From Faecalimonas sp. (lineage in GTDB: Bacteria; Bacillota_A; Clostridia; Lachnospirales; Lachnospiraceae), in the NCBI GenBank assembly GCA_026169575.1, contig JAPFCT010000399.1:1-34124 (forward strand): a stretch of 34,124 nt of DNA. The letters are read 5' to 3'. This document shows, one piece after another, positions 6,187-14,731 of this stretch; position 1 is the stretch's first letter, and each line of letters begins with the position of its first letter. The translations under genes were made by a program, and so were the position numbers. The notes below the pieces were generated by a model, which saw nothing but the letters and a program-made list of their open reading frames with translations, did no database searches and had not been told where the DNA came from.

Positions 6187-6717
6187 ATGAAAACACGAAA
6201 TGAACTTTATAACGGGGAAGGAGCCGAACTACTACGTTTTGTCACAACATATCATACTCTTTTATATGAGCAAGTTTTGCGGCTATTTCCCAAAAACAGA
6301 GAGTCTATCAAATCTCTGATTACCAGCCTTGTCAAACAGGGCAGGATTATCCATGACAAAGAAAAAGACTTCCTCTGTGATACTACCGAATCAGCATCCA
6401 ATCCGGATTATGGCATGATTTCCGCATTTTGGGTTCTATTGGACTTCAAAAGCGCAGTTGTCTACCATACAAACGGAGATTTTCCAATAAAACTCAACTT
6501 TTTTTCAAAAGATGAATGGTATGAGATTTTATATATTCCACCGGGACAGGAATATCTTATCAATCATGTAATGGAATCGCAATCTGCAGACCAAGTAAAA
6601 CGGCTGGTTATCTTAGAAAATGAGGGGCAGGCTAGAAAGGTCACCATAGACAATGTGGTAGCCTTTTGCTTAGTAGATACTACCAGCGGAGTTGTCAGTT
6701 ACTATACAAAGAAATGA
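6187..6717 (+). CDS. DUF5697-like ICE protein
   Basis: The protein has 176 residues; ATG6187 follows GAAGGGAGA, whereas ATG6166 does not follow a site. The N-terminal 50 residues look like a winged helix (LLRFVTTYHTLLYEQVLRLF, then SLITSLVKQGRIIHD). The rest is a mixed alpha/beta domain ending in CLVDTTSGVVSYYTK. No catalytic motif or membrane segment is visible. I recognise the pattern as the DUF5697 proteins found beside the next gene in clostridial conjugative elements; the biochemical role is unknown. Six bases separate it from the following gene, so they form an operon behind the 6091-6150 repeats. Confidence 0.6.
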   Translation: MKTRNELYNGEGAELLRFVTTYHTLLYEQVLRLFPKNRESIKSLITSLVKQGRIIHDKEKDFLCDTTESASNPDYGMISAFWVLLDFKSAVVYHTNGDFPIKLNFFSKDEWYEILYIPPGQEYLINHVMESQSADQVKRLVILENEGQARKVTIDNVVAFCLVDTTSGVVSYYTKK

Positions 6718-6723
6718 GGTCCT

Positions 6724-7389
6724 ATGAATAATAAAACCATTTACGAGCGCCTTCAACAGATTGAAGATGAAATACAAAGGCTAAACAACACGCTTTTTGC
6801 ACTGAAGACCACAGACATAAAAGTATATGGCAAGCGTTATGAGGAACTAAGCACCAGTACTGCCCTGCAATCAGAACGTATTACATGCCAACTCAGGAAT
6901 TTGGTATTCACTATTTCTTCCAGCGGAAAATCAGATTATCTGAAACAGGCTGCAGACGTGCAGGGAATCCAAATTTCCAGTTCCGAACAAACACTAACCA
7001 TTACGCTGCCTGGTCTTTTACCCAAACGGAAGGTAAGAACCAATACTGCTTTCCTACATGAGCCATTAAATCTCGCCTTGCAGACCTACATTCTGGAACA
7101 TCCCATTCAACTATACCAAAACTGTGTAGTTTGTTTTAGCCAGATATATGACCAGAACCTTTCACTGCATCGCATCCGCGATTATGACAATCTGGAGTTT
7201 AAACAAATTCTGGACACCATTGCCGCCTATGTATTGGTAGATGATACCGGATTATTATGTGACTCTTATCATACAACGGAACTGGGAACCCATGACCATA
7301 CTATCGTTTCTATCATGGATTGCGAAGCCTTCCCCGGTTGGATCAAAAGCCGGCAAAAGTGTATAAGAACCATATCGGAAATTTCGTGA
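6724..7389 (+). CDS. DUF6100-like ICE protein
   Basis: This 221-residue protein has an N-terminal coiled-coil-like stretch (IYERLQQIEDEIQRLNNTLFAL, residues 5-26). A mixed domain follows with LTITLPGLLPKRK (about 90-102), a LNLALQTYILEHP helix and an acidic IRDYDNLEFKQILDTIAAYVLVDD segment. No signal peptide or transmembrane segment is seen. It resembles DUF6100 proteins that accompany DUF5697 in these elements. It is cotranscribed with the upstream gene and closed by the terminator at 7427-7455. Function unknown. Confidence 0.55.
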   Translation: MNNKTIYERLQQIEDEIQRLNNTLFALKTTDIKVYGKRYEELSTSTALQSERITCQLRNLVFTISSSGKSDYLKQAADVQGIQISSSEQTLTITLPGLLPKRKVRTNTAFLHEPLNLALQTYILEHPIQLYQNCVVCFSQIYDQNLSLHRIRDYDNLEFKQILDTIAAYVLVDDTGLLCDSYHTTELGTHDHTIVSIMDCEAFPGWIKSRQKCIRTISEIS

Positions 7390-7426
7390 TATTTCCACAC
7401 AAATATCCGACATGGGTAATCTTTCT

Positions 7427-7455
7427 GCAGAGACCTTATAATCTCTGCTGTTTTT
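7427..7455 (+). terminator. Rho-independent terminator
   Basis: GCAGAG (7427-7432) pairs with CTCTGC (7443-7448), followed by TGTTTTT. It ends the two-gene unit 6187-7389. Confidence 0.75.
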
Positions 7456-7527
7456 ATGCCAGAAAATACTTCCAGGCTACCCAAGTATAGGCTAGCATAG
7501 GTAATAACTGAATTGAGGTGACTTATT

Positions 7528-8637
7528 TTGATAAAACCAGACTCTATGAAATATCAGGTTCTGGAAATGATCGGAATCAGTGGAGAATTTCCGGTCAATC
7601 AACTACACCGGCTAATAGAAAGCAGTTCTTATGCCGAAAAGATTATAACTGAACTAAAAAAAGAAAAACTGATCCGCACACATTATCGGGATCAGCTAAG
7701 AGGTTATCGCTTAACCAAACGTGCCAAAGAACTTCTGCTCTCTCAAAATACACTCCGCTTCCATGATTACCTTACTGGAAATACTGAAACGAATCTGATT
7801 CGCAGTGAACTGCCCAGAAGAACCCGTTTACACCAAAAAGCGGAAAGTTATCTAACTTTATTACATGCCGGCATTCCCATCTTCTATGATGAAAAGCCCG
7901 ATATTTTCAACAAAACCTGCGAAGCAGATAACAGTTTTCCACAACGTCTGCCACTTTATTATAATTCCAGAGAAATCAAAGCACTCGGCTATGACACAAC
8001 AAAAATCCGTAATTCTCGAAGCGTCGGGATTCTATTATCCCCGCAGTGTGTTTACGCGCTCTATAATACTGGAAATAGCATCCTGAAGTGGGAATATAAG
8101 ACTGAAGTTAGACTTACTGCTTTTCTGCAGCATTACCTGCAGGGGCGCCCCTATCATGGAAGACCTGCTATACGAGCAATTATGACTGGAAAAGATATGG
8201 ATACTGCCTATCGTTTGCTGACAAGCACTGGTGGATACCGAAAAACGCTCTTTATTTTGGATACTACCTATGAGCATTTTCATTATCTGCCAAACAATGA
8301 GTATGGTGAATGTCTACTGCGTCTGCTTGTGCAACCACAAATGCTGCAGCAACTTAATCGGTTATTGTTATCAGACTATTTCTCTCACCAAGAAGAACTG
8401 CCGATTGAGCATGACGGCATAGATAGTCAGAACCATCCCGTCCTGCTTGCTTATGATTTTGACATGCAACGAATCAACCGTTTCAATACTGGTTTGAATG
8501 TATATGATCTTTCAGGAATCCTGGTATGCTTTGACTTTCAGATTCCTTGTCTGCGGAAATATCTAACCGCAGATATACAGTTTTCCAGTATTGACTTTCA
8601 AAAATTCAAAAGGGGGTTTTTCCATGAAAAGCCGTAA
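7528..8637 (+). CDS. Replication-relaxation-like winged-helix protein
   Basis: The 369-residue protein begins with a TTG start at 7528, fixed by TTGAGGTGA seven bases upstream. Residues 5-75 form a winged helix (KYQVLEMIGISGEFPVNQLHRLI, then KKEKLIRTHYRDQLRGYRLTKRAKELL). The remainder is a mixed domain with no recognised catalytic motif. It resembles the replication-relaxation/MobC-like proteins encoded directly before VirD4 in clostridial elements, which are thought to help load or open DNA at the transfer origin. Its last 14 bases overlap the VirD4 gene, indicating coupling. The family call is moderate; a transcriptional regulator is the alternative. Confidence 0.6.
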   Translation: MIKPDSMKYQVLEMIGISGEFPVNQLHRLIESSSYAEKIITELKKEKLIRTHYRDQLRGYRLTKRAKELLLSQNTLRFHDYLTGNTETNLIRSELPRRTRLHQKAESYLTLLHAGIPIFYDEKPDIFNKTCEADNSFPQRLPLYYNSREIKALGYDTTKIRNSRSVGILLSPQCVYALYNTGNSILKWEYKTEVRLTAFLQHYLQGRPYHGRPAIRAIMTGKDMDTAYRLLTSTGGYRKTLFILDTTYEHFHYLPNNEYGECLLRLLVQPQMLQQLNRLLLSDYFSHQEELPIEHDGIDSQNHPVLLAYDFDMQRINRFNTGLNVYDLSGILVCFDFQIPCLRKYLTADIQFSSIDFQKFKRGFFHEKP

Positions 8638-10618
8638 CTGGTGGAAGCTTCTTTATCTGCTCCCCATCTGTGCCTGTACCGTCTATGCTGGAGGGTATGT
8701 AGCACAATTCATAAAAAATTATCAGGAATGGACGGCGGCTGGAAATTTTGCCGGGAACGGTACTTATCCAAAACCTGCTTCCCTTCATCCGCTTGACTGT
8801 ATCCATACAATCCTACACCATTTCCCGTACAATCTGTATGGGATTTTTCTGTGTCTGACTGTATTTGGAGTGATTACCTTCCTGCTGATGCGAATGGGAA
8901 ATGACCGAAATGGAGAAATCAGTGATCGTGACCGAAATTTTAATTACTCCACGCAGGGAACCTACGGCACTTCCGGATTTATGACTCCGGATGAAATGTT
9001 TAAAGTTTTGGAATTAGCTGGAGATGTAAAGAAAAATCAGGGAACCATTCTAGGAAAACTGAATGGGAAAGCTGTATGTCTTCCAAATAAAACGCGGCTA
9101 AATAGAAACATTGCTGTCTACGGCGCATCCGGAAGTATGAAAAGCCGCGCCTTCGCCCGCAATATGATCTTCCAGTGTGTTACCAGAGGAGAAAGTTTAA
9201 TCATTACCGATCCCAAAAGCGAACTCTATGAAAGCATGTCTGTTTATTTGGAAAATGAAGGTTATACCGTAAAAGCATTTAATCTGGTCAATCCGGAAAA
9301 CTCCGACAGTTGGAATTGTCTGGGTGAAATCAACGGGCAGGAAACGATGGCTCAAGTATTTGCAGATGTTATTATCCAGAATACGGGTTCTGGAAAAGGA
9401 GATCATTTCTGGGATAATGCGGAGATGAATCTGCTAAAAGCCCTGGTTCTCTATGTGGATCAGGGTTTTTCGCCGGAAGCCAGAAATATTGGACAGGTTT
9501 ATAAGCTGCTGACCATGAGTTCCGAAAAGGAACTGAACAGTCTTTTTGACCTGCTCCCAGTATCCCATCCAGCAAAAGTTCCTTACTGTATCTACAAGCA
9601 GGCCAGTGATACTGTGCGAAGCGGTGTTATTATCGGCTTAGGTGCCAGACTTCAGGTATTTCAGAATAAACTCATTCGGCAAATTACCTCTTATGATGAA
9701 ATAGATCTGGCACTTCCAGGGAAACAGAAATGTGCCTACTTTTGCATTACCTCTGATCAGGACAGTACCTTTGATTTTTTGTCCTCTCTGTTTATGACTT
9801 TCATCTTTATCAAACTGGTTCGTTATGCAGACAAGTATGGAGAAGATGGAAAGTTACCTGTTGCTGTACATATACTGGCTGACGAACTTGCCAACACTGG
9901 GGCTATTCTGGAATTGAATAAGAAAATTAGTGTAATCCGAAGCCGTAATCTTAGCATTTCCTGTATCTTTCAAAATTTGCCTCAGATGCAGAATCGCTAT
10001 CCATTCAACCAATGGCAGGAAATCATCGGCAACTGTGATACTCAGTTATTTTTGGGATGTACGGATGAGGTTACAGCTACATTTATCAGTAATCGGAGTG
10101 GCGATGTAACTGTCGGTGTCAGCAGCGAAGCCAAACAACTCAATAGCTGGAGAGTCTCCGATTACACACCGGAATACCGCCGTACAAAATCTATTGGAAA
10201 ACGCAAGCTCCTAACTCCTGATGAAATCTTACGCCTTCCACTCGATGAAGCGTTGATTATTCTGCGCGGACAGAAGGTACTTCGTGTGGAAAAATACGAT
10301 TATACACTACATCCGGACGCAAAGAAACTAATTCCACGAAAAGCATCTGATCATATTCCGGCGTGGCGTGAAAATGGAATTCATGAAGAATCGGATTATA
10401 TGCCAAAATCTCCGGCTACTGCCACTCGAAAAAAACGCGGCTCTGCATCTGGAAATACAGCCAGAAAAAAAGTACAAGAGCCACTCTATATATCTGAACC
10501 TGTTTATCAGGAACCAAATTATGACGAATTCCATTCAGAATTTTTCTCAGAGGAAACGGAAGATAATTTCCCAGAATCTGAAATGGTTCCATTAGATAAA
10601 AAATCTATTATGTCATAA
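8624..10618 (+). CDS. virD4: VirD4-type coupling ATPase (T4CP)
   Basis: This is the type IV coupling protein of 664 residues that docks the DNA-relaxase complex to the channel and energises transfer at the inner membrane. Two N-terminal transmembrane segments lie at about 7-26 and 75-96. The Walker A-like loop is YGASGSMKSR (about 165-174), typical of the clostridial CD1115-type VirD4 family but with Met replacing the usual last Gly. DPKSELYESM follows, then Walker B ILADELANTG (about 415). SCIFQNLPQMQNRY is the conserved glutamine motif region. ATG8624, after AAAAGGGGG, is preferred over the longer upstream frame, which is inside the previous gene. The C-terminal 80 residues are charged and probably disordered. 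Confidence 0.93.
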   Translation: MKSRNWWKLLYLLPICACTVYAGGYVAQFIKNYQEWTAAGNFAGNGTYPKPASLHPLDCIHTILHHFPYNLYGIFLCLTVFGVITFLLMRMGNDRNGEISDRDRNFNYSTQGTYGTSGFMTPDEMFKVLELAGDVKKNQGTILGKLNGKAVCLPNKTRLNRNIAVYGASGSMKSRAFARNMIFQCVTRGESLIITDPKSELYESMSVYLENEGYTVKAFNLVNPENSDSWNCLGEINGQETMAQVFADVIIQNTGSGKGDHFWDNAEMNLLKALVLYVDQGFSPEARNIGQVYKLLTMSSEKELNSLFDLLPVSHPAKVPYCIYKQASDTVRSGVIIGLGARLQVFQNKLIRQITSYDEIDLALPGKQKCAYFCITSDQDSTFDFLSSLFMTFIFIKLVRYADKYGEDGKLPVAVHILADELANTGAILELNKKISVIRSRNLSISCIFQNLPQMQNRYPFNQWQEIIGNCDTQLFLGCTDEVTATFISNRSGDVTVGVSSEAKQLNSWRVSDYTPEYRRTKSIGKRKLLTPDEILRLPLDEALIILRGQKVLRVEKYDYTLHPDAKKLIPRKASDHIPAWRENGIHEESDYMPKSPATATRKKRGSASGNTARKKVQEPLYISEPVYQEPNYDEFHSEFFSEETEDNFPESEMVPLDKKSIMS

Positions 10619-10637
10619 GTACGAAAGGAGACACATT

Positions 10638-11567
10638 ATGCCAAACGATGTAACAAACACAAACGCAGCCATTTTAACCCTTGATTCTGATGCAGTCTTA
10701 GAAACTGCCCAGTCAAAAGCAGATCTTATCTGGCACGACATCCAGAATGCCTACCGCACCAGAAAAATCCTAACCGGCACACTCGGTGGTATCGAAAAAA
10801 CAGAAGCTGGCAATCTGATTGCTGTTATCTATTACAAAGAATTCCGAGTAGTGATTCCAATTACAGAGATGATGATCAACCTCATTCAAGATGAAACACA
10901 CGATTATGGGGATCTGTCTCTACGTCAGAATAAAGTCCTCAACAATATGCTTGGCTGTGAAATAGACTTTATCATCAAAGGGTTGGACACCAAAACACGC
11001 AGCATTGTTGCAAGTCGCAAAGAAGCCATGCTGAAAAAACGCCAAATCTTCTATCTGGATCAGGACTCTTCCGGACAAAGCAAAGTGTATGTGGACCGTA
11101 TCGTACAGGCCAGAGTCATTGCTGTTGCTGAAAAGGTTGTCCGCGCTGAAATTTTTGGTATAGAAACTTCCATTCCTGCCAGAGATTTATCCTTCGACTG
11201 GCTTGGTGATGCCAGAGAACGCTTCCATGTAGGGGAACACATTTTGGTACGTATTCTGAACGTAGAAGGCGACACACCTGAAACACTTTCCGTTCAGGCA
11301 GATGTAAAGAGCGTAGAAGGAAATACCAGCAGAGAAAACTTAAAGAAATGTCATGTTCAGGGCAAATATGCCGGAACTGTGGAAGATATCCATAAAGGAA
11401 CCGTATTTGTCCGACTGGAGCTTGGCGTCAACGCAATCGCTCATAGCTGCTACGATAGCCGCACCGTTGGAAAGAAAGATAAGGTGTCCTTTGTTGTCAC
11501 CCATATTGATGAAGACCGTAATGTAGCTGTTGGCATCATTACACGAATTATCAAACAAAATATCTAA
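10638..11567 (+). CDS. S1-like RNA/nucleic-acid-binding protein
   Basis: The protein has 309 residues with three likely OB/S1-type modules: about 40-115 (LTGTLGGIEKT...), about 150-225 (QARVIAVAEKVVRAEIFG, then PARDLSFDW) and about 237-305 (VQGKYAGTVEDIHKGTVFVRLELGV). There is no membrane segment. S1-domain proteins of this kind recur directly downstream of VirD4 in Tn1549-like and related clostridial elements; binding of RNA or single-stranded DNA is likely, but the exact role in transfer is unknown. GAAAGGAGA stands seven bases before ATG10638. The gene follows VirD4 by 19 bases and is terminated by the inverted repeat at 11578. Confidence 0.8.
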   Translation: MPNDVTNTNAAILTLDSDAVLETAQSKADLIWHDIQNAYRTRKILTGTLGGIEKTEAGNLIAVIYYKEFRVVIPITEMMINLIQDETHDYGDLSLRQNKVLNNMLGCEIDFIIKGLDTKTRSIVASRKEAMLKKRQIFYLDQDSSGQSKVYVDRIVQARVIAVAEKVVRAEIFGIETSIPARDLSFDWLGDARERFHVGEHILVRILNVEGDTPETLSVQADVKSVEGNTSRENLKKCHVQGKYAGTVEDIHKGTVFVRLELGVNAIAHSCYDSRTVGKKDKVSFVVTHIDEDRNVAVGIITRIIKQNI

Positions 11568-11577
11568 AAGTAATAAA

Positions 11578-11621
11578 GCATAGCATCCACGATACCCCTG
11601 AAAAGTTGATGGATGCTATGC
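11578..11621. terminator. Perfect 12-bp inverted repeat, probable two-way terminator
   Basis: GCATAGCATCCA (11578-11589) and TGGATGCTATGC (11610-11621) pair without mismatch over a 20-base loop. On the minus strand it is followed by TTTATTACTTTT, so it would terminate the reverse cargo operon; on the plus strand it closes the S1 gene. Nothing else is seen between 11622 and 11728. Confidence 0.7.
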
Positions 11622-11728
11622 CTTAACATAGAAATAAATTAAATTTTACTGAGGGCATCAGATATGGTATCTAATTACCACTCTTAATTAAATCATACAC
11701 TGGGAAATATTAGAAATCAAGGCTCTTT

Positions 11729-12022
11729 TTAACTGTTATTACTGTTACTTAAAAGCTTATTAAAAATATCATCCGCCTTATCTTTCCATTCTTTTTCCAC
11801 ACTAAATGACGTATCTGAAATTTTCTCATAAGGAATCTCGTTTTCATTAAGCATTTCTTCAAATATTTTCTGTTCTTCTGTGGATGATAACAGATAATTC
11901 TGATTTTCCATTTGCCCCTTAACTTTCCCTGAAATTAAAAATCCACTGATTATTACGATCAATAAAAAGCTTGATATTATAAGCATAAACTTTGTTATTC
12001 CAAATCCTGTATTTTTTCTCAT
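11729..12022 (-). CDS. Small N-terminally anchored hypothetical protein
   Basis: This 97-residue protein has a basic N-terminus, one strong membrane segment (about residues 11-31, FMLIISSFLLIVIISGFLI), then a charged soluble tail of about 65 residues rich in Glu, Asn and Lys. No lipobox Cys is seen. The tail would face outside if the anchor is uncleaved. GGGAGAAAAAGG precedes ATG12022. It is the last gene of the reverse cargo operon, 19 bases behind the nucleosidase gene. I do not recognise the family; a substrate, inhibitor or partner of the membrane protease upstream is conceivable but unsupported. Confidence 0.7.
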   Translation of the reverse strand: MRKNTGFGITKFMLIISSFLLIVIISGFLISGKVKGQMENQNYLLSSTEEQKIFEEMLNENEIPYEKISDTSFSVEKEWKDKADDIFNKLLSNSNNS

Positions 12023-12041
12023 CCTTTTTCTCCCACATTCA

Positions 12042-12806
12042 TTACAATGCTAATCCAATCTCAAAGGCTAATAACATATACTTCTCTGCCTCAGTAAGCC
12101 CATATAATTCCAAATCCCTCATTTCCCATTTTTCTGAACTTAGATTATCGGCTCCATACAAAAATTGCACAAACGGAATCTGCCTATACTTGGAAACAGC
12201 CAGCATAGATGCACATTCCATTTCAACCACCAGACAGCCTTCTTCTCTACGTTCCTGAATAACGGGTACTGTTTCTCTATAAATTCCATCTGAAGTCCAT
12301 GTTTTTCCTTTTACATAAGAATATCCACAAGTATTCAATACATCTTCTAATACATAAATCGCATGATCCTCCATGTCTATTTTCTCTGATGGCGCTATGT
12401 AATGGTAGCTTGTCCCTTCGTCACGAATTGCAGAAACCGGAATCACAATATGATCTTTTACCTTCTCGTCATCCAACACCCCGCAGGAACCAAATAAGAC
12501 GAACTTCTTTGCTCCCATTGCTACAACTTCTTCAAATCCAGACACACATGCTGGCGCGCCAACTCTGGACAAATAAAACGCAATCTCTTGATTTTTATAT
12601 CTCATCTTATAAACGGGCAACGCTCCGTTTGCTGTGTAAAGCTCTGCAATTTTTTCTACATCTTTTAAAGAAGAAAATTTTTGAATGATTTTTTCCGAGA
12701 ATGTGGAAACACAGATTTCTGGAAAGTTTTCTATTTTTTTCGTAGTATCAACTGGTGTAAACAACGCCGGCTCTGTTATTTTGTCCCTTTGAAAAATAGT
12801 TTTCAT
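12042..12806 (-). CDS. Nucleoside phosphorylase/nucleosidase family enzyme
   Basis: The 254-residue protein has the fold signatures of the PNP/UDP phosphorylase and MTA/SAH nucleosidase superfamily: FVLFGSCGVL (about 98-107), a TSDGIYRE loop (about 171-178) and VVEMECASMLAV (about 193-204), whose Met-Glu contact the ribose. It would cleave or phosphorolyse a purine or pyrimidine nucleoside in the cytosol; the exact substrate cannot be set from sequence, though the arrangement leans to uridine/purine phosphorylase. AGGAGGGAAC precedes ATG12806. It is encoded in a reverse operon with a CPBP protease, a GNAT enzyme and two small membrane proteins. Salvage metabolism or a defence-type nucleotide effector are both possible. 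Confidence 0.85.
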   Translation of the reverse strand: MKTIFQRDKITEPALFTPVDTTKKIENFPEICVSTFSEKIIQKFSSLKDVEKIAELYTANGALPVYKMRYKNQEIAFYLSRVGAPACVSGFEEVVAMGAKKFVLFGSCGVLDDEKVKDHIVIPVSAIRDEGTSYHYIAPSEKIDMEDHAIYVLEDVLNTCGYSYVKGKTWTSDGIYRETVPVIQERREEGCLVVEMECASMLAVSKYRQIPFVQFLYGADNLSSEKWEMRDLELYGLTEAEKYMLLAFEIGLAL

Positions 12807-12843
12807 ACTGTTCCCTCCTCTTCTGAAACCTATAGTTTATCAA

Positions 12844-13623
12844 TTATTTCTTCTTCATAAATATATAAATTGCGCATACAAAGACTGAAGCAAATACTAT
12901 TACTAATCCATATCGTAATGTCGCTGTCAATTCAGGTAGGATTGGAATTATAAAATCAGGTAGATTCGCAAATATATGTGCTACTATTGCAGGTAACAAA
13001 GATTTTGTTCTTATACAAATTACTCCCAATATCGCACCTGCTATCAATGAACCCAATACTAAAATCACACCGCCTGCCATTATATGAAGAAATGCAAAAA
13101 GTAATGCACTTAACACAATCGAAAACATTGCCCCATGTTCCTTGCGTAGTTTCGTTAAGATAATTCCTCTGCAAATAAATTCTTCCGTTATTGGTGCTAC
13201 GAGTAAAAGAGCTATGATTTGCAATATCATTCCCAAGTGTGGCATTAACCTAGAATAATACTCCACTCCATTCTGTACTATCTTAGTATTTTCAAAGCTC
13301 ATGTTATAGGTAAGCAATGAAAACGCCATAGAATATGTAAATGTAATTACACAAGGCAACACATAATTTCTAATATCTACTCTTTTTGCTTGAATTTCTT
13401 CTGACACGCTTTTTCTACGGAGTTTAATAAAAAGTATCAGAACAATAATAGTTAAAATATTGCTAATTACAGTCAGAACCATCATGTTATTGTTCATAAA
13501 CATTTCCATCTGTTCTTTACTTCCACTCATAATCCCCGTTGCCATCGAAATCATAGACATTATGATCATTTGAAACGCCATATAAAAGAATATATATCCT
13601 ACGGATTTTAGAATGCTTTTCAC
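12844..13623 (-). CDS. CPBP-family intramembrane metalloprotease
   Basis: This 259-residue polytopic membrane protein has about seven to eight hydrophobic segments. The three CPBP (Abi/Rce1-like) motifs are clear: EEFICRG (EExxxR) near 145-151, FAFLH near 170-174, and a final AHIFAN near 211-216, supplying the Glu and His metal ligands. Members cleave prenylated or peptide substrates in the membrane; in Gram-positives many serve bacteriocin self-immunity or peptide maturation. The start is GTG at 13623, with AGGCGAAGG upstream. It lies 16 bases after the GNAT gene in the reverse cargo operon. The substrate is unknown; the small membrane proteins of the operon are candidates. Confidence 0.88.
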   Translation of the reverse strand: MKSILKSVGYIFFYMAFQMIIMSMISMATGIMSGSKEQMEMFMNNNMMVLTVISNILTIIVLILFIKLRRKSVSEEIQAKRVDIRNYVLPCVITFTYSMAFSLLTYNMSFENTKIVQNGVEYYSRLMPHLGMILQIIALLLVAPITEEFICRGIILTKLRKEHGAMFSIVLSALLFAFLHIMAGGVILVLGSLIAGAILGVICIRTKSLLPAIVAHIFANLPDFIIPILPELTATLRYGLVIVFASVFVCAIYIFMKKK

Positions 13624-13639
13624 AACCTTCGCCTCACTT

Positions 13640-14131
13640 TCAAATCATTTTTACTAAACGAGTTCCGATTGCTAAATATGGCCATCCCAAACATTCACTT
13701 TTATCAATCACATAACCATTCTTTTGATAAAAAGCTATTGCTTTTCTATTCTCTTGAAATGCCCATATAATAATCTCTTGATAGCCTCTCTTTTTTGCTT
13801 CTTGTTCAGAAAAGGCAATGCATTGGCTACCAATATTATGTCCCTGTGCCTCTGGAGTCACATAAATACGCCAAATTTCAAACGCCTTTCGTTTATCTGT
13901 ATCTGCCGTTTTGCCTATTGATAATAAAGCTAAAACTTGACCGTTCTCTTCCCAAACATATTCAGACAGTCGTTTTGATTGAAAGTCATGCCTTAATTCT
14001 TCTTCACGCTCTTTACAGCCATCTTCATTTAGCAAGAGCGGATTTACATAATTTGAATATATGTTTTTCCAGTTCGTATTTACTATATCTATCACTATAT
14101 CATAATCTTTCTTCACTAAAGGTCTTATCAT
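13640..14131 (-). CDS. GNAT-family N-acetyltransferase
   Basis: The 163-residue protein fits a single GNAT domain. It has the N-terminal IRPLVKKDYDIVIDIV strand-helix, a central IWRIYVTPEAQGHNIGSQCIAF segment with the acetyl-CoA pyrophosphate loop (Q-G-H-N-I-G), and the late AIAFYQKNGYV motif. It would transfer an acetyl group from acetyl-CoA to an amine on a small molecule, peptide or protein. The acetyl-CoA loop is near consensus (Q/RxxGxG/A), with Ile-Gly in place of the usual Gly/Ile order, so activity is likely. GGAG lies upstream of ATG14131. It sits between the small 2-TM protein and the protease in the reverse cargo operon. Confidence 0.88.
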   Translation of the reverse strand: MIRPLVKKDYDIVIDIVNTNWKNIYSNYVNPLLLNEDGCKEREEELRHDFQSKRLSEYVWEENGQVLALLSIGKTADTDKRKAFEIWRIYVTPEAQGHNIGSQCIAFSEQEAKKRGYQEIIIWAFQENRKAIAFYQKNGYVIDKSECLGWPYLAIGTRLVKMI

Positions 14132-14155
14132 AAACTTGTTACTCCAAATATTAAT

Positions 14156-14326
14156 TTAATAGCGTAAAACAAAATAAATCACATATCCCCAACTAAGCAA
14201 GCCATGAAAAATTGCCCACCCAACAGATTTCCATGTTGTATAACTTATTACCATAGCCAATGCACTACCAAATGTAATGCCTGATTTAACAGTTTTTTCC
14301 ACTATTGTTGTTTTATTTTCTTCCAT
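14156..14326 (-). CDS. Small two-helix membrane protein
   Basis: This is a 56-residue protein from ATG14326, chosen because GGAGG stands nine bases upstream; the longer frame to 14383 would place the promoter -10 inside the gene. After a charged N-terminus (EENKTTIVEKTVKSG) come two hydrophobic segments, ITFGSALAMVISY and WAIFHGLLSWGYVIYFVLRY. Similar tiny proteins with a GSALA...W...HG..SW.YV.YF pattern are common in Firmicutes, without known function. It is the first gene of the reverse cargo operon and would be the most highly translated. Confidence 0.75.
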   Translation of the reverse strand: MEENKTTIVEKTVKSGITFGSALAMVISYTTWKSVGWAIFHGLLSWGYVIYFVLRY

Positions 14327-14374
14327 AGCCTTTTGCCTCCACAATTTCACATTTTCCTGTCTCTTTTCATTTTC

Positions 14375-14403
14375 ATTATACACTCACACCTTTTCATCCG
14401 CAA
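14375..14403 (-). promoter_or_regulatory. Promoter of the reverse cargo operon
   Basis: On the minus strand TTGCGG (14403-14398), a 17-base spacer and a perfect TATAAT (14380-14375) lie about 50 bases before ATG14326. It faces away from promoter copy 2 (14479), so the two units are divergent from one 100-base control region. Confidence 0.65.
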
Positions 14404-14478
14404 TCTCCCTCAAATGCTATTTTCTCTCTTTGTCCCTAATCCGGCACATCAATGTCATTATCTGGCACAGTTCTGCGA

Positions 14479-14507
14479 TTTACAGGGAAATCTACCCATG
14501 TTAGAAT
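14479..14507 (+). promoter_or_regulatory. Promoter with internal GGG...CCC operator (copy 2)
   Basis: TTTACA (14479-14484), a 17-base spacer and TAGAAT (14502-14507), each one mismatch from consensus. The spacer contains GGGAAATCTACCC (14485-14497). It is the sister of the block at 5961-6000 and would drive the secretion operon beginning at 14732. Confidence 0.75.
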
Positions 14508-14536
14508 GATACTGTCAAAAAAATATGCAAAGCAGG

Positions 14537-14586
14537 ACACGTCTTTTCCGGAAATCAGCCTCACTTCCGGTTATAGGCGTGTTTTT
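14537..14586 (+). terminator. Early terminator-like hairpin after promoter copy 2
   Basis: ACACG (14537-14541) pairs with CGTGT (14578-14582), and inside it CCGGAA (14548-14553) with TTCCGG (14565-14570), followed by TTTTTG. It lies about 25 bases past the predicted transcription start and 145 bases before the first gene. This is the same layout as at 5969-6051, so attenuation or antitermination is plausible. The rest of this 405-base gap (14327-14731) holds a weak GGCAA/TTGCC hairpin near 14680-14706. Confidence 0.6.
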
Positions 14587-14731
14587 GTTTGCAGGAAAGG
14601 AGTCCGTTACAACTGAATATCCAATGCTTCCCAATGTATTGACCAACCGGAAGCTGTCGAGGCAGGAAACTATAAGCACAAGGCAAGGTGATGCATTTCG
14701 CTTTGCCCTCTTTTATGAAGGAGGTTTTTGC

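Noticed and set aside
11578..11621. Insertion-sequence terminal repeat
   Set aside because: No transposase nearby; the pairing and the T-rich side fit a terminator better.
14525..14731. Longer N-terminus for the pilin-like gene
   Set aside because: The extension crosses the terminator hairpin and has no ribosome site, while ATG14732 has a strong one.
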